Shown: positions 20,439 to 30,814 of the stretch, piece by piece
Layout of the letters: the number at the start of each line of letters is the position of its first letter
Numbering within the stretch: position 1 is the first letter of the stretch
NCBI GenBank assembly: GCA_902775195.1
Contig: CACYLQ010000049.1
Location: 1 to 34,514 of the forward strand
Length of the DNA stretch: 34,514 nt
Source of the DNA: an uncultured Pseudobutyrivibrio sp.
Lineage (GTDB): Bacteria > Bacillota > Clostridia > Lachnospirales > Lachnospiraceae
Direction: 5' to 3'
Translations under genes and position numbers: made by a program
The notes under the pieces: generated by a model
Database searches by the model: none
Seen by the model: the letters and a program-made list of their open reading frames with translations, nothing else
Told to the model about the DNA's origin: nothing

Positions 20439-22551
20439 AGAGCTTGTTTCAAAGATGACAATTGAGGAAAAATGCTCTCAGATGTTACATCACGCCGAGG
20501 CTATTGACAGACTTGGCATTCCAAAATATTGTTGGTGGAACGAGGCTCTTCATGGCGTTGCCAGAGCTGGAGATTCAACAATGTTTCCACAGGCAATTGG
20601 TCTTGGAGCTACATTTGATGAGGATTTAGTTAGACGTGCGGCGGATGTTACTTCTACAGAAGGCCGTGCGAAATATAATGAATTTACAAAGCATGGTGAC
20701 AGAGATATCTACAAGGGACTTACATATTGGGCACCAAACGTGAATATATTCCGTGACCCAAGATGGGGACGTGGCCATGAGACATACGGTGAAGATCCTT
20801 ATCTTACAGGACAGCTTGGAATGGCTTTTGTAGAGGGATTACAGGGTGACGACCTTGACCATCCAAAGGCTGCAGCATGTGCAAAGCATTTTGCAGTTCA
20901 CTCTGGTCCAGAGGCAGACAGACATCATTTTGATGCAAGAGTTTCTGATCAGGATTTATATGATACATATCTTTATGCTTTCAAGCGTCTTGTAAAGGAT
21001 GCAAAGGTAGAGGCTGTCATGGGCGCTTACAACAGAGTAAACGGCGAGCCAGCCTGCGGAAGCAAGAGATTATTAAAGGATATTTTACGTGGCGATTGGG
21101 GCTTTGAAGGTCATGTGGTTTCAGATTGCTGGGCAATCAGAGATTTCCACGAAAATCACAAGGTAACAGGCTGTGAAGTGGAATCAGCAGCACTTGCTGT
21201 GAATAACGGCTGCGATTTGAACTGCGGATGTGTATACGAGAAGCTTCTTTACGCATACAAGGCAGGACTTGTTACAGAAGAAACTATTGATGAATCAGTA
21301 GCAAGACTTATGGAAATCAGACTTCGTCTTGGTACACTTGAGGGTCAGACAACAAAGTATGATGAAATCCCATACGAGGTAGTAGAGTGCAAGGAACACA
21401 TTGATTTAGCACTTGCAGCAGCAAGAAAGAGTCTTGTGCTTCTTAAGAATGATGGAATCCTTCCACTTAAGAAGGGCGAGCATAAGACTATTGGTGTTAT
21501 CGGACCAAACGCTAACTCACGTGCAGCATTAGTTGGAAACTACGAGGGAATGTCTTCAGAATACATTACAGTTCTTGAAGGAATTCAAAGATATGTTGGG
21601 GATGATGTTAGAATCTTCCATTCTGACGGAACTCCACTTTGGAAGGACAGAACTCACGTACTTTCAGAGGCAAGAGATACATTTGCTGAGGCCATGGCAG
21701 TTGCAGAGCATTCTGATTTAGTAGTTATGTGCCTGGGCCTTGACGCAACAATCGAAGGCGAGGAAGGCGATGCCGGAAACGAATTCGGTAGTGGTGATAA
21801 GAAGGGACTTAAGCTTCCAGGCTTGCAGCAGGAGCTTTTAGAGAAGATTACAGCAATCGGAAAGCCAGTTGTACTTTTAATTCTTGCAGGTTCAGCACTT
21901 GATTTGTCTTGGGCACAGGATAACGTAAATGCGATAATGCATTGCTGGTATCCAGGAGCCAGAGGCGGAAAGGCTATCGCACAGGTATTATTTGGCGAAG
22001 AAAGTCCAAGCGGTAAATTACCACTTACTTTCTATGCATCAGATAAAGATTTACCAGCCTTTGAAGATTATTCAATGGATAACAGAACCTACAGATATTT
22101 CAGGGGCACACCACTTTATCCATTTGGATACGGCTTAAGCTACTCAAAGGTAAAATACGAAAATGCTAAAGTCGACAAGGCTAAGGGCAACATCGGCGAT
22201 ACATTTAAGCTTACTTGTGATATCACAAACGCTGGTGATATGAGCCAGATTGAAACTGTGCAGGTATATGTAAAGGATGTTGAGGCAAGCACAAGAGTAC
22301 CAATCCGTTCTCTTAGAAAGATTAAGAAGGTAGAGCTTGCAGCAGGCGAGACAAAGAAGGTTGAAATAGAGCTTTCAGCCCGTGATTTTGCAATTATCGA
22401 TGAAAAGGGAAGATGCATTGTGGAACCGGGAATCTTTACTGTATCAATCGGCGGTGCACAGCCAGACGCAAGAACTGAAGAATTAACAGGCAACAAAATC
22501 GCCCTCTTTAATATAGAACTAGAAGGCAACGTAACTGAAGTAGAATATTAG
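20410..22551 (+). CDS. Glycoside hydrolase family 3, probable beta-xylosidase
   Basis: The 713-residue cytoplasmic enzyme (no signal peptide) removes terminal sugars from oligosaccharides by a retaining mechanism. It has the GH3 TIM-barrel domain (about 1-330) with WWNEALHGV, NIFRDPRWGRGHETYGEDP, KHFAVHSGPEADRHHFDARV and nucleophile Asp239 in VVSDCWAI. An alpha/beta sandwich (about 350-560) carries ATIEGEEGD, where the acid/base glutamate is expected. A C-terminal fibronectin-III-like domain (about 590-690) completes the usual three-domain layout. The HGVARAGDSTMFPQAIG signature resembles bacterial GH3 xylosidases, but beta-glucosidase activity is not excluded. AAGGAG precedes the ATG. The gene starts inside the YesL-like gene. 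Confidence 0.92.
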   Translation: MNQETLKQARELVSKMTIEEKCSQMLHHAEAIDRLGIPKYCWWNEALHGVARAGDSTMFPQAIGLGATFDEDLVRRAADVTSTEGRAKYNEFTKHGDRDIYKGLTYWAPNVNIFRDPRWGRGHETYGEDPYLTGQLGMAFVEGLQGDDLDHPKAAACAKHFAVHSGPEADRHHFDARVSDQDLYDTYLYAFKRLVKDAKVEAVMGAYNRVNGEPACGSKRLLKDILRGDWGFEGHVVSDCWAIRDFHENHKVTGCEVESAALAVNNGCDLNCGCVYEKLLYAYKAGLVTEETIDESVARLMEIRLRLGTLEGQTTKYDEIPYEVVECKEHIDLALAAARKSLVLLKNDGILPLKKGEHKTIGVIGPNANSRAALVGNYEGMSSEYITVLEGIQRYVGDDVRIFHSDGTPLWKDRTHVLSEARDTFAEAMAVAEHSDLVVMCLGLDATIEGEEGDAGNEFGSGDKKGLKLPGLQQELLEKITAIGKPVVLLILAGSALDLSWAQDNVNAIMHCWYPGARGGKAIAQVLFGEESPSGKLPLTFYASDKDLPAFEDYSMDNRTYRYFRGTPLYPFGYGLSYSKVKYENAKVDKAKGNIGDTFKLTCDITNAGDMSQIETVQVYVKDVEASTRVPIRSLRKIKKVELAAGETKKVEIELSARDFAIIDEKGRCIVEPGIFTVSIGGAQPDARTEELTGNKIALFNIELEGNVTEVEY

Positions 22552-22563
22552 GAGGATAATGTA

Positions 22564-24164
22564 ATGGAAATAGTAAAAGCACCAACAGACCCAGAAAAGA
22601 ACAGACCATATTTTTATGTAATAAAGGACAAAGAAATCTTCACAGCAGAAGATGAAAACGGCAAAGGTGTTTCATATCTTTACCAGAGCGATGGCCGCTT
22701 AATCAGCAGCGCATCCTTCACAGGAAATGTTACAGACGAAGCAACACTTAAGCTTATGGAAACAGTAGATGGCTTCAAAAAGCTTGTTCATTCAGTAGGT
22801 GTTTCCATCGAAATGGAAGACAAGGATGATACAGCAGAATTCGTTTTCCAGATGTATGGAAAGAAGGATTTGTATGGCGGCGGAGCAAACCTGATTGCAG
22901 ACGTTAATACAAATGCTAAAGAAGAAAGAATCTACCTTAATTAAATGATGGATATACAGCTCCACCTCAGCTTGAGGAAAAGCCAGTAGATACAAATTCT
23001 AAAGAATACAAGGAGCTGATTGATCGCTCTTTAGTAAATATTGGAAACACAAAGCGCATCCTTGATGTAGTTGAAAAGGCAAAAAGAGGAGAGGATGTAA
23101 ACATCTGCTATATCGGTGGCTCTATTACACAGGGCGCAGGTGCTACACCAATCAACACAGAATGCTATGCTTACAAGTCATTCTTAGGCTTCAAGAAGCT
23201 TATGGGTGACGGCGAAAACATCCACTATCTTAAGGCCGGCGTAGGAGGAACACCTTCAGAGCTTGGTATGTGCCGCTTCGAAAGAGATGTATTATGCTAC
23301 GGTAAGGTGATGCCAGACATTCTTGTTGTTGAATTTGCAGTAAATGACGAGGGTGATGAGACAAAGGGCGATTGCTACGAAAGCTTAGTAAGACGTGCTC
23401 TTAGCCTTCCAAGCAACCCAGCAGTACTTCTCATGTTCTCTGTATTTGCAGATGATTACAACTTACAGGACAGATTATCACCTGTAGGATTTAGATACGA
23501 CCTTGGCATGGCCAGTGTAAAGGATGCCGTAACACCACAGTTCTACGACAGAGATAACCGCATTCTTACAAAGCATCAGTATTTCTACGATATGTTCCAT
23601 CCTACAAACCTGGGGCACACAATCATGGCAGACTGCTTAATTAACATTATGAAAAATGCTATCGAAAAGGGAGCAGATGCTTCATATGATCCAAAGCTTG
23701 CTGATGCACCAGCCATTGGAAATACATTCGATAATGTATTCTTACTTGATAAGAAGGACAATTTAGATGCAGCTACAATCGATGCTGGCGGCTTCACAGA
23801 AACAGACACAGTCCTTCAGTCAGTAGAAATGAACATGGACCTTCACCTTACACCAGAGTTCCCATACAACTGGATGTACGATGGAAGCAAATCTGACAAT
23901 AACGTATTTACGATAGATATTGACTGTAAGGCACTTGTAGTTATCATGAAGGATTCAGGAGAAGTAGACGCAGCCACAGCAAAGGCATACGTAGACGGCA
24001 AGTTCATCCGCGACCTTGACCCATACGTAAACCGCTGGTGCCACTGCAACCCACTAATCCTCATCGACGAAAAAACATCCGCCACCCACCACGTAGAAAT
24101 CCGCGTGGACAAGGACGACGTTCGCAACAAATTCACTATCCTAGGATTTGGGGTAGTTAAATAA
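22564..24164 (+). pseudogene. SGNH-hydrolase (candidate acetylxylan esterase), frameshifted near 22942
   Basis: The gene starts well (AGGAGG, ATG at 22564) and reads 126 residues of a beta-rich N-terminal domain ending EERIYLN, then a stop at 22942-22944. Another frame, open from 22941, continues as NDGYTAPPQLEEK and carries the whole catalytic domain: GGSITQG (Ser codon 23121), GVGGTPS, EFAVND and DMFHPTNLGH with the Asp/His pair (23589-23600), then a C-terminal beta-rich domain to 24164. Removing about 5 bases (TAAAT) at 22942-22946 restores one continuous protein of about 530 residues. The downstream frame has no credible start of its own before the Ser motif. Its place between GH3 and GH43 suggests xylan deacetylation. 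It may be a real lesion or an assembly error. The last 150 bp use mostly C-ending codons, unlike the rest. Confidence 0.8.
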
Positions 24165-24178
24165 AGGGAGAGAATATA

Positions 24179-25732
24179 ATGACAACAGCACACAATCCAA
24201 TTTTAAAGGGCTTTTACCCAGACCCAAGTGTATGCAGAGTAGGCGATGATTTTTATATTGTTTGCTCTAGCTTTGTGTATGCACCGGGAGTTCCAATTTT
24301 TCATAGTAAAGACTTAGCTCACTGGGAGCAGATAGGTCATGTACTTCATAATGAGAGCCAGCTTCCAGTAAGCGGCGAGATTTCAAGAGGAATTTTCGCT
24401 CCTACAATAAGAGAGCACAATGGCACATTCTATATGATTACAACAAATGTGAGCCATGGCGGTAACTTCATCGTTACTGCAAAGGACCCAGCAGGCCCAT
24501 GGTCAGAGCCATATTATCTTGGCGAAGATGCACCTGGTATCGACCCATCACTTTTCTTTGATGACAATGGAAAATGCTATTATGTAGGAACAAGACCAAA
24601 TCCAGAAGGAGTTAGATATAACGGAGACTGGGAGATTTGGGTACAGGAATTAGATTTAAATACAATGAAGCTTACAGGTGAGTCTATGGCTATCTGGAAG
24701 GGCGCAGTTAAAGATGTTATCTGGCCAGAAGGTCCACATCTTTACAAGAAGGATGGATATTACTATCTTATCCACGCAGAAGGTGGTACAGGCCCAGAGC
24801 ATGCTATCTCTGTAGCTCGTTCAAAGGAATTATTTAAGTGGTTCGAGGGCTGCCCTAGAAACCCAATTTTCTCACATAGAAATCTTGGTAAGGATTATCC
24901 TATCATCTATGCTGGACATGGTGATTTGGTAGATGATAAGAACGGTAACTACTATATCGTTATGCTTGCATCACGTCCTTGCAAAAAGCACTGCAGTATC
25001 GGCCGTGAGACATTCCTTGCAAAGGTTGAATGGGAAGATGGATGGCCAGTAATCAATCCTGGTATTGGCAAGCTTACAGATGATGTTGAGGTTCCATTTG
25101 AGGAGCATCCATTCCCACAGGAAAATGATTGGAGTGATACATTACATTTCTATTCAGACAAGCTTGATGACAGATTAGTTGGAATCGAGAAGAGAAATGA
25201 GGAGATTTATTCACTTACAGATCGTCCTGGATTTATGAGACTTCACACAAGAAAGGAACGCATCGAAGACACATGCTATCCTTCATATTTAGGCTTACGT
25301 CAGAAGGATTATGCATTTAAGGTTAGCACCAGAGTGGAATTCAATCCTACTAATGAAAATGAGTGCGGTGGTTTAGTATTATTCCAGAATCATGCAAATC
25401 ATTTGGTTGTTGAAATTGTTAAGCGAAATGGAGCACTTGAACTTCAGGTTAGAACTGTAATCAAGGGTGAGGAAGAGGTTATTGCTTCAACATTATTACA
25501 CAACCCATCAGCAGAAATTGAAATAAAAGCAAAAAATCAGTCAGCTAGTGTATGGCTAATCCGCGGCAATAATTATATACTAGTAAAGGATGATGTGGAT
25601 TTAATTCCATATACAACTGAAGAGGCAGGCGGATTTGTTGGCTGTACAGTGGGAATGTATACTTCATCTAACGGCGAAGAGAGCAACAATAATTGCGACT
25701 TCTCTTGGCTTAGTGTTACAGAATTAGAGTAA
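24179..25732 (+). CDS. Glycoside hydrolase family 43, probable beta-xylosidase/alpha-arabinofuranosidase
   Basis: The 517-residue protein has no signal peptide, so it acts on imported oligosaccharides. The N-terminal five-bladed propeller (about 1-310) begins NPILKGFYPDPSVCRVGDDF, with catalytic base Asp15. Asp122 in GIDPSLFF is the likely pKa modulator and Glu184 in WPEGPHLYKK the acid. The C-terminal beta-sandwich (about 320-517; FMRLHTRKERIEDTCYPSYL, GGLVLFQNHANHLVVEI) is the XynB-type domain of GH43 xylosidases. GGGAGAG precedes the ATG 14 bp after the esterase stop. Inverting hydrolysis of xylosyl or arabinosyl ends is expected. Confidence 0.93.
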   Translation: MTTAHNPILKGFYPDPSVCRVGDDFYIVCSSFVYAPGVPIFHSKDLAHWEQIGHVLHNESQLPVSGEISRGIFAPTIREHNGTFYMITTNVSHGGNFIVTAKDPAGPWSEPYYLGEDAPGIDPSLFFDDNGKCYYVGTRPNPEGVRYNGDWEIWVQELDLNTMKLTGESMAIWKGAVKDVIWPEGPHLYKKDGYYYLIHAEGGTGPEHAISVARSKELFKWFEGCPRNPIFSHRNLGKDYPIIYAGHGDLVDDKNGNYYIVMLASRPCKKHCSIGRETFLAKVEWEDGWPVINPGIGKLTDDVEVPFEEHPFPQENDWSDTLHFYSDKLDDRLVGIEKRNEEIYSLTDRPGFMRLHTRKERIEDTCYPSYLGLRQKDYAFKVSTRVEFNPTNENECGGLVLFQNHANHLVVEIVKRNGALELQVRTVIKGEEEVIASTLLHNPSAEIEIKAKNQSASVWLIRGNNYILVKDDVDLIPYTTEEAGGFVGCTVGMYTSSNGEESNNNCDFSWLSVTELE

Positions 25733-25745
25733 AGGTATTGGGGAA

Positions 25746-27353
25746 ATGTTTAAGCTTTTTTCTAAAATTAAAGGAAGATTCAATCCAACAGTAAGTAGAA
25801 GAAGACTAATAGTTTTGTATATTATTTTTGTTGTGATTCCAATTATCCTTTCGGATAGTTTGATTTTGACATCTATTTATAATACCGAGCAAACTGTTCG
25901 CAGACATCATTTAGAAAACGAAGCTAACGCAATTCACTATACATTTTTTAATCAGGTGGACCAGGCTGCTAAATTGGGTAGTGCCATTTACAGCAGCCTG
26001 TATGTGCACCGCTTTATGCACGCAGATTATAGTTCTGCGTTAGATTATTATAATTCATATCAGTCATTCTTTGATGATACTCTTTTGCATTTGGTCACAA
26101 GCCAGTCGGGAATGTCCTTTAAGATTTATATGGATAACGACACCATAATAAATGGTGCAGAATTCCAGAACATTGAAAAGGCAAAGGGCACTGATTGGTA
26201 CAATTATGTGATAGATTCAGGCTTAACAAAGGGCTTGTATTTTGACACAAAAGTGGGACCAAACAAATCAATTTTAAGAACGGTTTATTTTTTCCAACGA
26301 TTAAATTACTATGATTATAATTCGCCAAATGTTATGCTTATAGAGATTGATTATGCGCAGTTTGTTGAGCAGCTGGAAAACTTGAATTACGAGTTTAGGG
26401 CATACATTTGTGACGATGACTATATACTTATGTCCAACGGCAAATACAGTAATGTTGCCAAGAATTACTCAACTGTGGACAATCTTCACAACATATCTTT
26501 TGTGCAGGATTTTGAGGCCTACGGTAAAAAAATGCAGATTAAGATTGTGGGGGCGCCAACCAGCTTCTGGCACATATTAAAGAACAGGTGGTATCAGTTG
26601 TGCTTCATGCTTCTTATTAACATTGCTTTGCCACTTTTTGTAAGTGATTTGATGCATACAACTTATAAGAATAAATTAAAGGAGCAGGAAACTGTTGTTG
26701 CCAGAAAAAATGCAGAGCTTCTGGCACTACACAGTCAGATTAATCCACATTTCCTATTCAATTCATTAGAGAGCATAAGAATGCATTCTTTGCTTAAGCA
26801 GGAAAATGAAACGGCGCAAATGGTAGAGCATCTTGCGAAGCTTCAGCGCCAGTACACGGAGTGGCAGCAGGATAATATTTATATTGAGACAGAATTAGAT
26901 TTCGTAAAAGCATATTTAAATCTACAAAAATATCGATTTGGTGACAGACTATCATTTGAGATAGAGGTGGCTGATGATTGTAGAAAATTGTTGATACCTA
27001 AGCTCACCCTGGTAACTTTTGTGGAAAATGCAGTAGTCCACGGAATAGAAAGTAAGACGACACCGGGGTGGATTTTTGTTAGAATATCAGAGAACGAATC
27101 TAAAGTCACAATTGAAATAGAGGATACTGGAACAGGTATCCCAGAAGAGGAGGCAGAAGAATTATTAAGTAAAATGCGCAGCGCTAATATCGATATGCTC
27201 AAGGAAAAGGGCAGAGTTGGTATTGTGAACGCATGTCTAAGATTAAAAATGATTACAGATAATAATGTAACATTTGATCTAGATTCAGAACTGGGTACAG
27301 GTACTTTGGTACAAATCTGTATTCCGATAGATAAATTAGAAGGTGTGAATTAA
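25746..27353 (+). CDS. YesM-type sensor histidine kinase
   Basis: The 535-residue membrane kinase has TM1 (about 20-43), an extracellular sensor region (about 45-280), TM2 (about 283-300), a linker helix and the His_kinase domain with phospho-acceptor His335 in QINPHFLFNSLESIRM. A HATPase_c domain follows (FVENAVVHGIE as N box, DTGTGIPEE as G1). This LytS/YesM type pairs with AraC-type response regulators and usually senses oligosaccharides, often through a binding protein. The start codon lies 13 bp after the GH43 stop with a GGGG ribosome site. It overlaps the next gene by one base (TAATG), so the pair is coupled. Confidence 0.93.
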   Translation: MFKLFSKIKGRFNPTVSRRRLIVLYIIFVVIPIILSDSLILTSIYNTEQTVRRHHLENEANAIHYTFFNQVDQAAKLGSAIYSSLYVHRFMHADYSSALDYYNSYQSFFDDTLLHLVTSQSGMSFKIYMDNDTIINGAEFQNIEKAKGTDWYNYVIDSGLTKGLYFDTKVGPNKSILRTVYFFQRLNYYDYNSPNVMLIEIDYAQFVEQLENLNYEFRAYICDDDYILMSNGKYSNVAKNYSTVDNLHNISFVQDFEAYGKKMQIKIVGAPTSFWHILKNRWYQLCFMLLINIALPLFVSDLMHTTYKNKLKEQETVVARKNAELLALHSQINPHFLFNSLESIRMHSLLKQENETAQMVEHLAKLQRQYTEWQQDNIYIETELDFVKAYLNLQKYRFGDRLSFEIEVADDCRKLLIPKLTLVTFVENAVVHGIESKTTPGWIFVRISENESKVTIEIEDTGTGIPEEEAEELLSKMRSANIDMLKEKGRVGIVNACLRLKMITDNNVTFDLDSELGTGTLVQICIPIDKLEGVN

Positions 27354-28939
27354 TGTTAAAAGTATTATTAGTCGATGATGAGCCATTTATTTTACAGGGG
27401 TTAAAGCTATTATTAGATTGGAAGGCAGAAGGGTATGAAATATATACTGCCACCAATGGAAAGGAAGCTTTAGATTTTATTAATTACAGTTCAGTGGATT
27501 TAGTAATTGCTGATATTAAAATGCCAGTGATGACAGGACTGGAGCTATTAAAGGAGCTTAGAGAATCTAAGCACAGCGATATTTATTTTGTTATTCTAAG
27601 CGGCTTCGCAGAATTTAATTATGCCCAGGAGGCCCTTAGATATAATTGTACAGACTACATTTTAAAGCCTGTTGAAAAGGAACAGCTGCTTGGAATCCTT
27701 AGAAAGGTTTCTGCGCTTAATACAGAAAAGGAAACAATGGACAAGGATAGAGCCAAAAAGGAAAGAGCGTATTTGGACAGAAATCTTATGGCCCTCCTTA
27801 GTGGAAAGTTTGATAAGGGGAATATCGAATATCTTTCTGAAAAAATAAATATAGATGATGAAATGTGTTATCTGGAGGTCCAGTTAGAGGATGAAACCCT
27901 TTCAGAGGATTATTCCGATGACGATAAAAAGGAGCAGCTTAAAAAGCTATATGCAGCTGCTACGGAATTCCTTAAATCAGATGCAGATTTATGTGTGATG
28001 GATGTATCTGATAGTGAAAAGGTTTATGACCTTGGATTTATTTACGCAGAATCAATGGGACAGCGACGTCAGATGTCCATGAAGGAATTTATTGACGCCT
28101 TTCTTGATTATATTATCGCAAATACGGATTTATCAGCCACAGTTCTTGTTGGTAAAACCGTATCGGGAATTAGAAATATTTCTAAATCCTATGGTACAGC
28201 AAATATGCTTCGTTCCCTTCAGGGATTTAGAGAAAAGAAAAGTCTTTACTACTATGAAGAAGAATATAAAATAACAGATTCAGGCATTCTTATTTGTAAG
28301 AAACAGCTGGATGACCTTATTGATGCCATCGAAAAGGGTGGCCATATAGAAATCCGTGAAAAGGTAGATGCCTTCTACGGAGAAATGAAAAATACAGGTG
28401 TTACAGAATCTACCATGAATCTTAACATCAACTATTTGATGTTTCAGTTGATTCACCTGGCTAGTGAGCTTGATAGCGAGGTTAACCAGGAGGAAATCCT
28501 TCGTATGATATCTGAAAGTACATCAGAAGAAGGAATCCGCCGAGGCGGAAAAACTCACCTTTGTCGTATGGCATACGCCTATGGTGAATATTTAGCCCAG
28601 CTACGTAAAAACGTATCCAAGGGTGTCTTAGGTGATATAGAAGAGGAGATTAAAAAAAACTTTGCAAGCAATCTTACCCTTAAAGATTTGGCAGAAAAAT
28701 ATTTTATTAATTCTGCATACTTAGGACAGCTATTTCGCAAGAAGTATGGTTGCTCCTTCAAGGACTATCTTAATGAGAAGCGCATTGAGGAAGCATCACG
28801 TTTACTTCGTAAAAGCGATATGAAAATATATGAGGTTGCAGAAGCTGTAGGCTATAAAGACGTGGACTATTTCGTCAACAAGTTTATTGAAGCCAATGGC
28901 TGTACGCCAACTAAATATAAGAAAAACATGGGGGTCTAG
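27353..28939 (+). CDS. YesN-type response regulator with AraC HTH
   Basis: The 528-residue regulator has a receiver domain (1-120: LLVDDEPFIL acidic pocket, phospho-acceptor Asp54 in ADIKMPVMTG, conserved Lys in DYILKPVEKEQ), a long helical middle region (about 130-420) and a C-terminal AraC/XylS double helix-turn-helix (about 430-526: NLTLKDLAEKYFINSAYLGQ, YEVAEAVGYKDVDYFVNKF). Phosphorylated by the preceding kinase, it probably activates importer 2 and the glycosidases. The stop codon lies inside the left arm of the terminator. Confidence 0.93.
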   Translation: MLKVLLVDDEPFILQGLKLLLDWKAEGYEIYTATNGKEALDFINYSSVDLVIADIKMPVMTGLELLKELRESKHSDIYFVILSGFAEFNYAQEALRYNCTDYILKPVEKEQLLGILRKVSALNTEKETMDKDRAKKERAYLDRNLMALLSGKFDKGNIEYLSEKINIDDEMCYLEVQLEDETLSEDYSDDDKKEQLKKLYAAATEFLKSDADLCVMDVSDSEKVYDLGFIYAESMGQRRQMSMKEFIDAFLDYIIANTDLSATVLVGKTVSGIRNISKSYGTANMLRSLQGFREKKSLYYYEEEYKITDSGILICKKQLDDLIDAIEKGGHIEIREKVDAFYGEMKNTGVTESTMNLNINYLMFQLIHLASELDSEVNQEEILRMISESTSEEGIRRGGKTHLCRMAYAYGEYLAQLRKNVSKGVLGDIEEEIKKNFASNLTLKDLAEKYFINSAYLGQLFRKKYGCSFKDYLNEKRIEEASRLLRKSDMKIYEVAEAVGYKDVDYFVNKFIEANGCTPTKYKKNMGV

Positions 28940-28965
28940 CCGAATGGCTAGACCTTTAATTTTTA
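28933..28965 (+). terminator. Terminator of the GH3-GH43-YesMN operon
   Basis: GGTCTAGCC (28933-28941), loop GAAT, GGCTAGACC (28946-28954), then TTTAATTTTT. The rest of 28966-29099 holds a second bulged G4A4/T4C4 stem (about 28970-28995) and a GGGAC/GTCCC inverted repeat (29058-29073). I found no convincing -35/-10 pair for importer 2. Confidence 0.8.
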
Positions 28966-29099
28966 CCCGGGGAAAAGTTTAAATTTTCTCCCCCTTTAAT
29001 CTATACTTTTTTGGGTGTTTAGTTCATAAATTTGTCATACAATACCATTATCAAAGAGGGACACATAAGTCCCACAAATAAAAGGAGGGTTTATCATTT

Positions 29100-30773
29100 A
29101 TGAAGAAGAAAATCGTAAGTGCGTTACTTATCACTGCGATGCTCTCAAGCATGCTTGCTGGCTGCGGTAAAGAAGCAGGAAGCGGCGGAGCAGTTAATGA
29201 GGATGGTATCAAAGAATTTACAGCATTCTTTGCAGTACCTGGTTCAGAAATCAATGATGACAACGAGATCCAGCAGATTATTGCTGAGAAGACTGGTTGC
29301 AAGGTTAAGGAGACATGGTTAACAGGTCAGACAGCTGAAGAGGCAATTGGTACTCTTATCGCTGGTGGCGAGTATCCAGATTTCGTAGAAGCTGGAAATG
29401 GTTCAGTTCAGATGTACGAAGCAGGCGCTTTAGTACCTCTTGATGACTATATCGACAAGTATCCAAACATTAAAGAATACTTCACAGAGCAGGAATGGGA
29501 TCAGCTTCGTCAGAGCGACGGACACATCTACTGGATTCCACAGTTCTCTAACATCTACGGAGAAGAGCGTGTATGTACACACAACGATGAAGCATTCTGG
29601 ATTCAGGCAAGAGTTCTTGAGTGGGCTGGATATCCAAAGGTTGAGACAATGGATGAGTACTTCGACTTAATCGAAGCATACAACGAAGCTAACCCAACAA
29701 TGGCTGATGGTACAACAAAGAATATCCCATACACAATCCTTTGTGATGATTGGAGATACTTCTGTCTTGAGAATGCACCAGAGTTCCTTGATGGTTATCC
29801 AAACGATGGATCAGTTATCGTAGATCCAGAGAAGCTTCAGGTTATTGATTACAACACAACACCAACAGCTAAGAAATACTTCCAGAAGTTAAATGAGGAA
29901 TACAAGAAGGGTATCGTAGATCCTGAGTCATTCACACAGACATATGATGAGTACATCGCTAAGATTTCTTCTGGTCGTGTACTTGGTATGATTGACCAGT
30001 GGTGGGATTTCGCTTACACAGGTGAAGATGCAATCAAGTCAGCAGGTCTTGATGAGCAGGGTTGCCAGTACGTTCCACTTCCAATCACAATTGAAAAAGG
30101 AATGCACAACCAGTGGCATAACTCAGGCGGAGTTCTTAATGTATCTTCAGGTCTTGCAATCACAACATCATGCAAGGATGTTGAGGGTGCACTTCAGTTT
30201 GTAAATGATCTTCTTGACCAGGATATTCACGATTTAAGATTCTGGGGTGTTGAAGGTGAAGATTACTTAGTTGGTGATGATGGATTATATTACAGAACAC
30301 CAGAGATGAGAAAGCAGGCATCTGATACAGCTTACAAGGCTTCACACACATGCTCATACTCATACTTCCCACAGTATTCTGGAACAAGCCGTGATGGCAA
30401 GAATGCTATGAAGTCTGATGGACAGGAACAGGAATTCTTCGATGGACTTTCAGAGCCAATCAAGAAGTGCTTCGAAGCTTATGGTGTTAAGACATATGTA
30501 GAGATGATTGGTACATCAGAAAAGCCAGGTCCTTGGTATCCAATGTACACATTCTCTAGCTCAATGACAACAGCTACACCAGGTGGTACAGCTTGGACAA
30601 AGATGGGTGAAATTAAGCACCAGTATCTTCCAAAGGTTGTTATGGCTGACGACTTTGAAAAGGGTTGGGATGAGTACATGAAGGTTTATGAAGAGTGCAA
30701 GCCAGAAGACTTTATTTCAGAGATGCAGGCTGAACTTGAAAGAAGAATGGAAGAAGCAGCTAAATACGAGTAA
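29100..30773 (+). CDS. Extracellular sugar-binding lipoprotein (importer 2)
   Basis: The 557-residue protein has a lipoprotein signal peptide ending SMLAG-Cys22 and an LplA-like binding domain: TLIAGGEYPDFVEAGNGSVQ, YEAGALVPLDDYIDKYPNIK and DGHIYWIPQFSNIYGEE are typical of oligosaccharide-binding proteins of YesMN-controlled importers. GGAGGG lies 10 bases before the ATG. Codon use is highly biased (aca, gca, ctt), consistent with high expression, as is usual for the binding protein of an operon. It is followed by a stem-loop and two permeases. Its ligand is probably xylo-oligosaccharide, by context. Confidence 0.9.
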   Translation: MKKKIVSALLITAMLSSMLAGCGKEAGSGGAVNEDGIKEFTAFFAVPGSEINDDNEIQQIIAEKTGCKVKETWLTGQTAEEAIGTLIAGGEYPDFVEAGNGSVQMYEAGALVPLDDYIDKYPNIKEYFTEQEWDQLRQSDGHIYWIPQFSNIYGEERVCTHNDEAFWIQARVLEWAGYPKVETMDEYFDLIEAYNEANPTMADGTTKNIPYTILCDDWRYFCLENAPEFLDGYPNDGSVIVDPEKLQVIDYNTTPTAKKYFQKLNEEYKKGIVDPESFTQTYDEYIAKISSGRVLGMIDQWWDFAYTGEDAIKSAGLDEQGCQYVPLPITIEKGMHNQWHNSGGVLNVSSGLAITTSCKDVEGALQFVNDLLDQDIHDLRFWGVEGEDYLVGDDGLYYRTPEMRKQASDTAYKASHTCSYSYFPQYSGTSRDGKNAMKSDGQEQEFFDGLSEPIKKCFEAYGVKTYVEMIGTSEKPGPWYPMYTFSSSMTTATPGGTAWTKMGEIKHQYLPKVVMADDFEKGWDEYMKVYEECKPEDFISEMQAELERRMEEAAKYE

Positions 30774-30814
30774 AAATTAAGTAAGAAAAAACGGGTAGAG
30801 GTATAAACCCCTTG

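Noticed and set aside
22936..22947. Programmed frameshift in the SGNH esterase
   Set aside because: There is no X-XXY-YYZ heptamer, the receiving frame is closed by TAA at 22938, and no stimulatory structure is evident.
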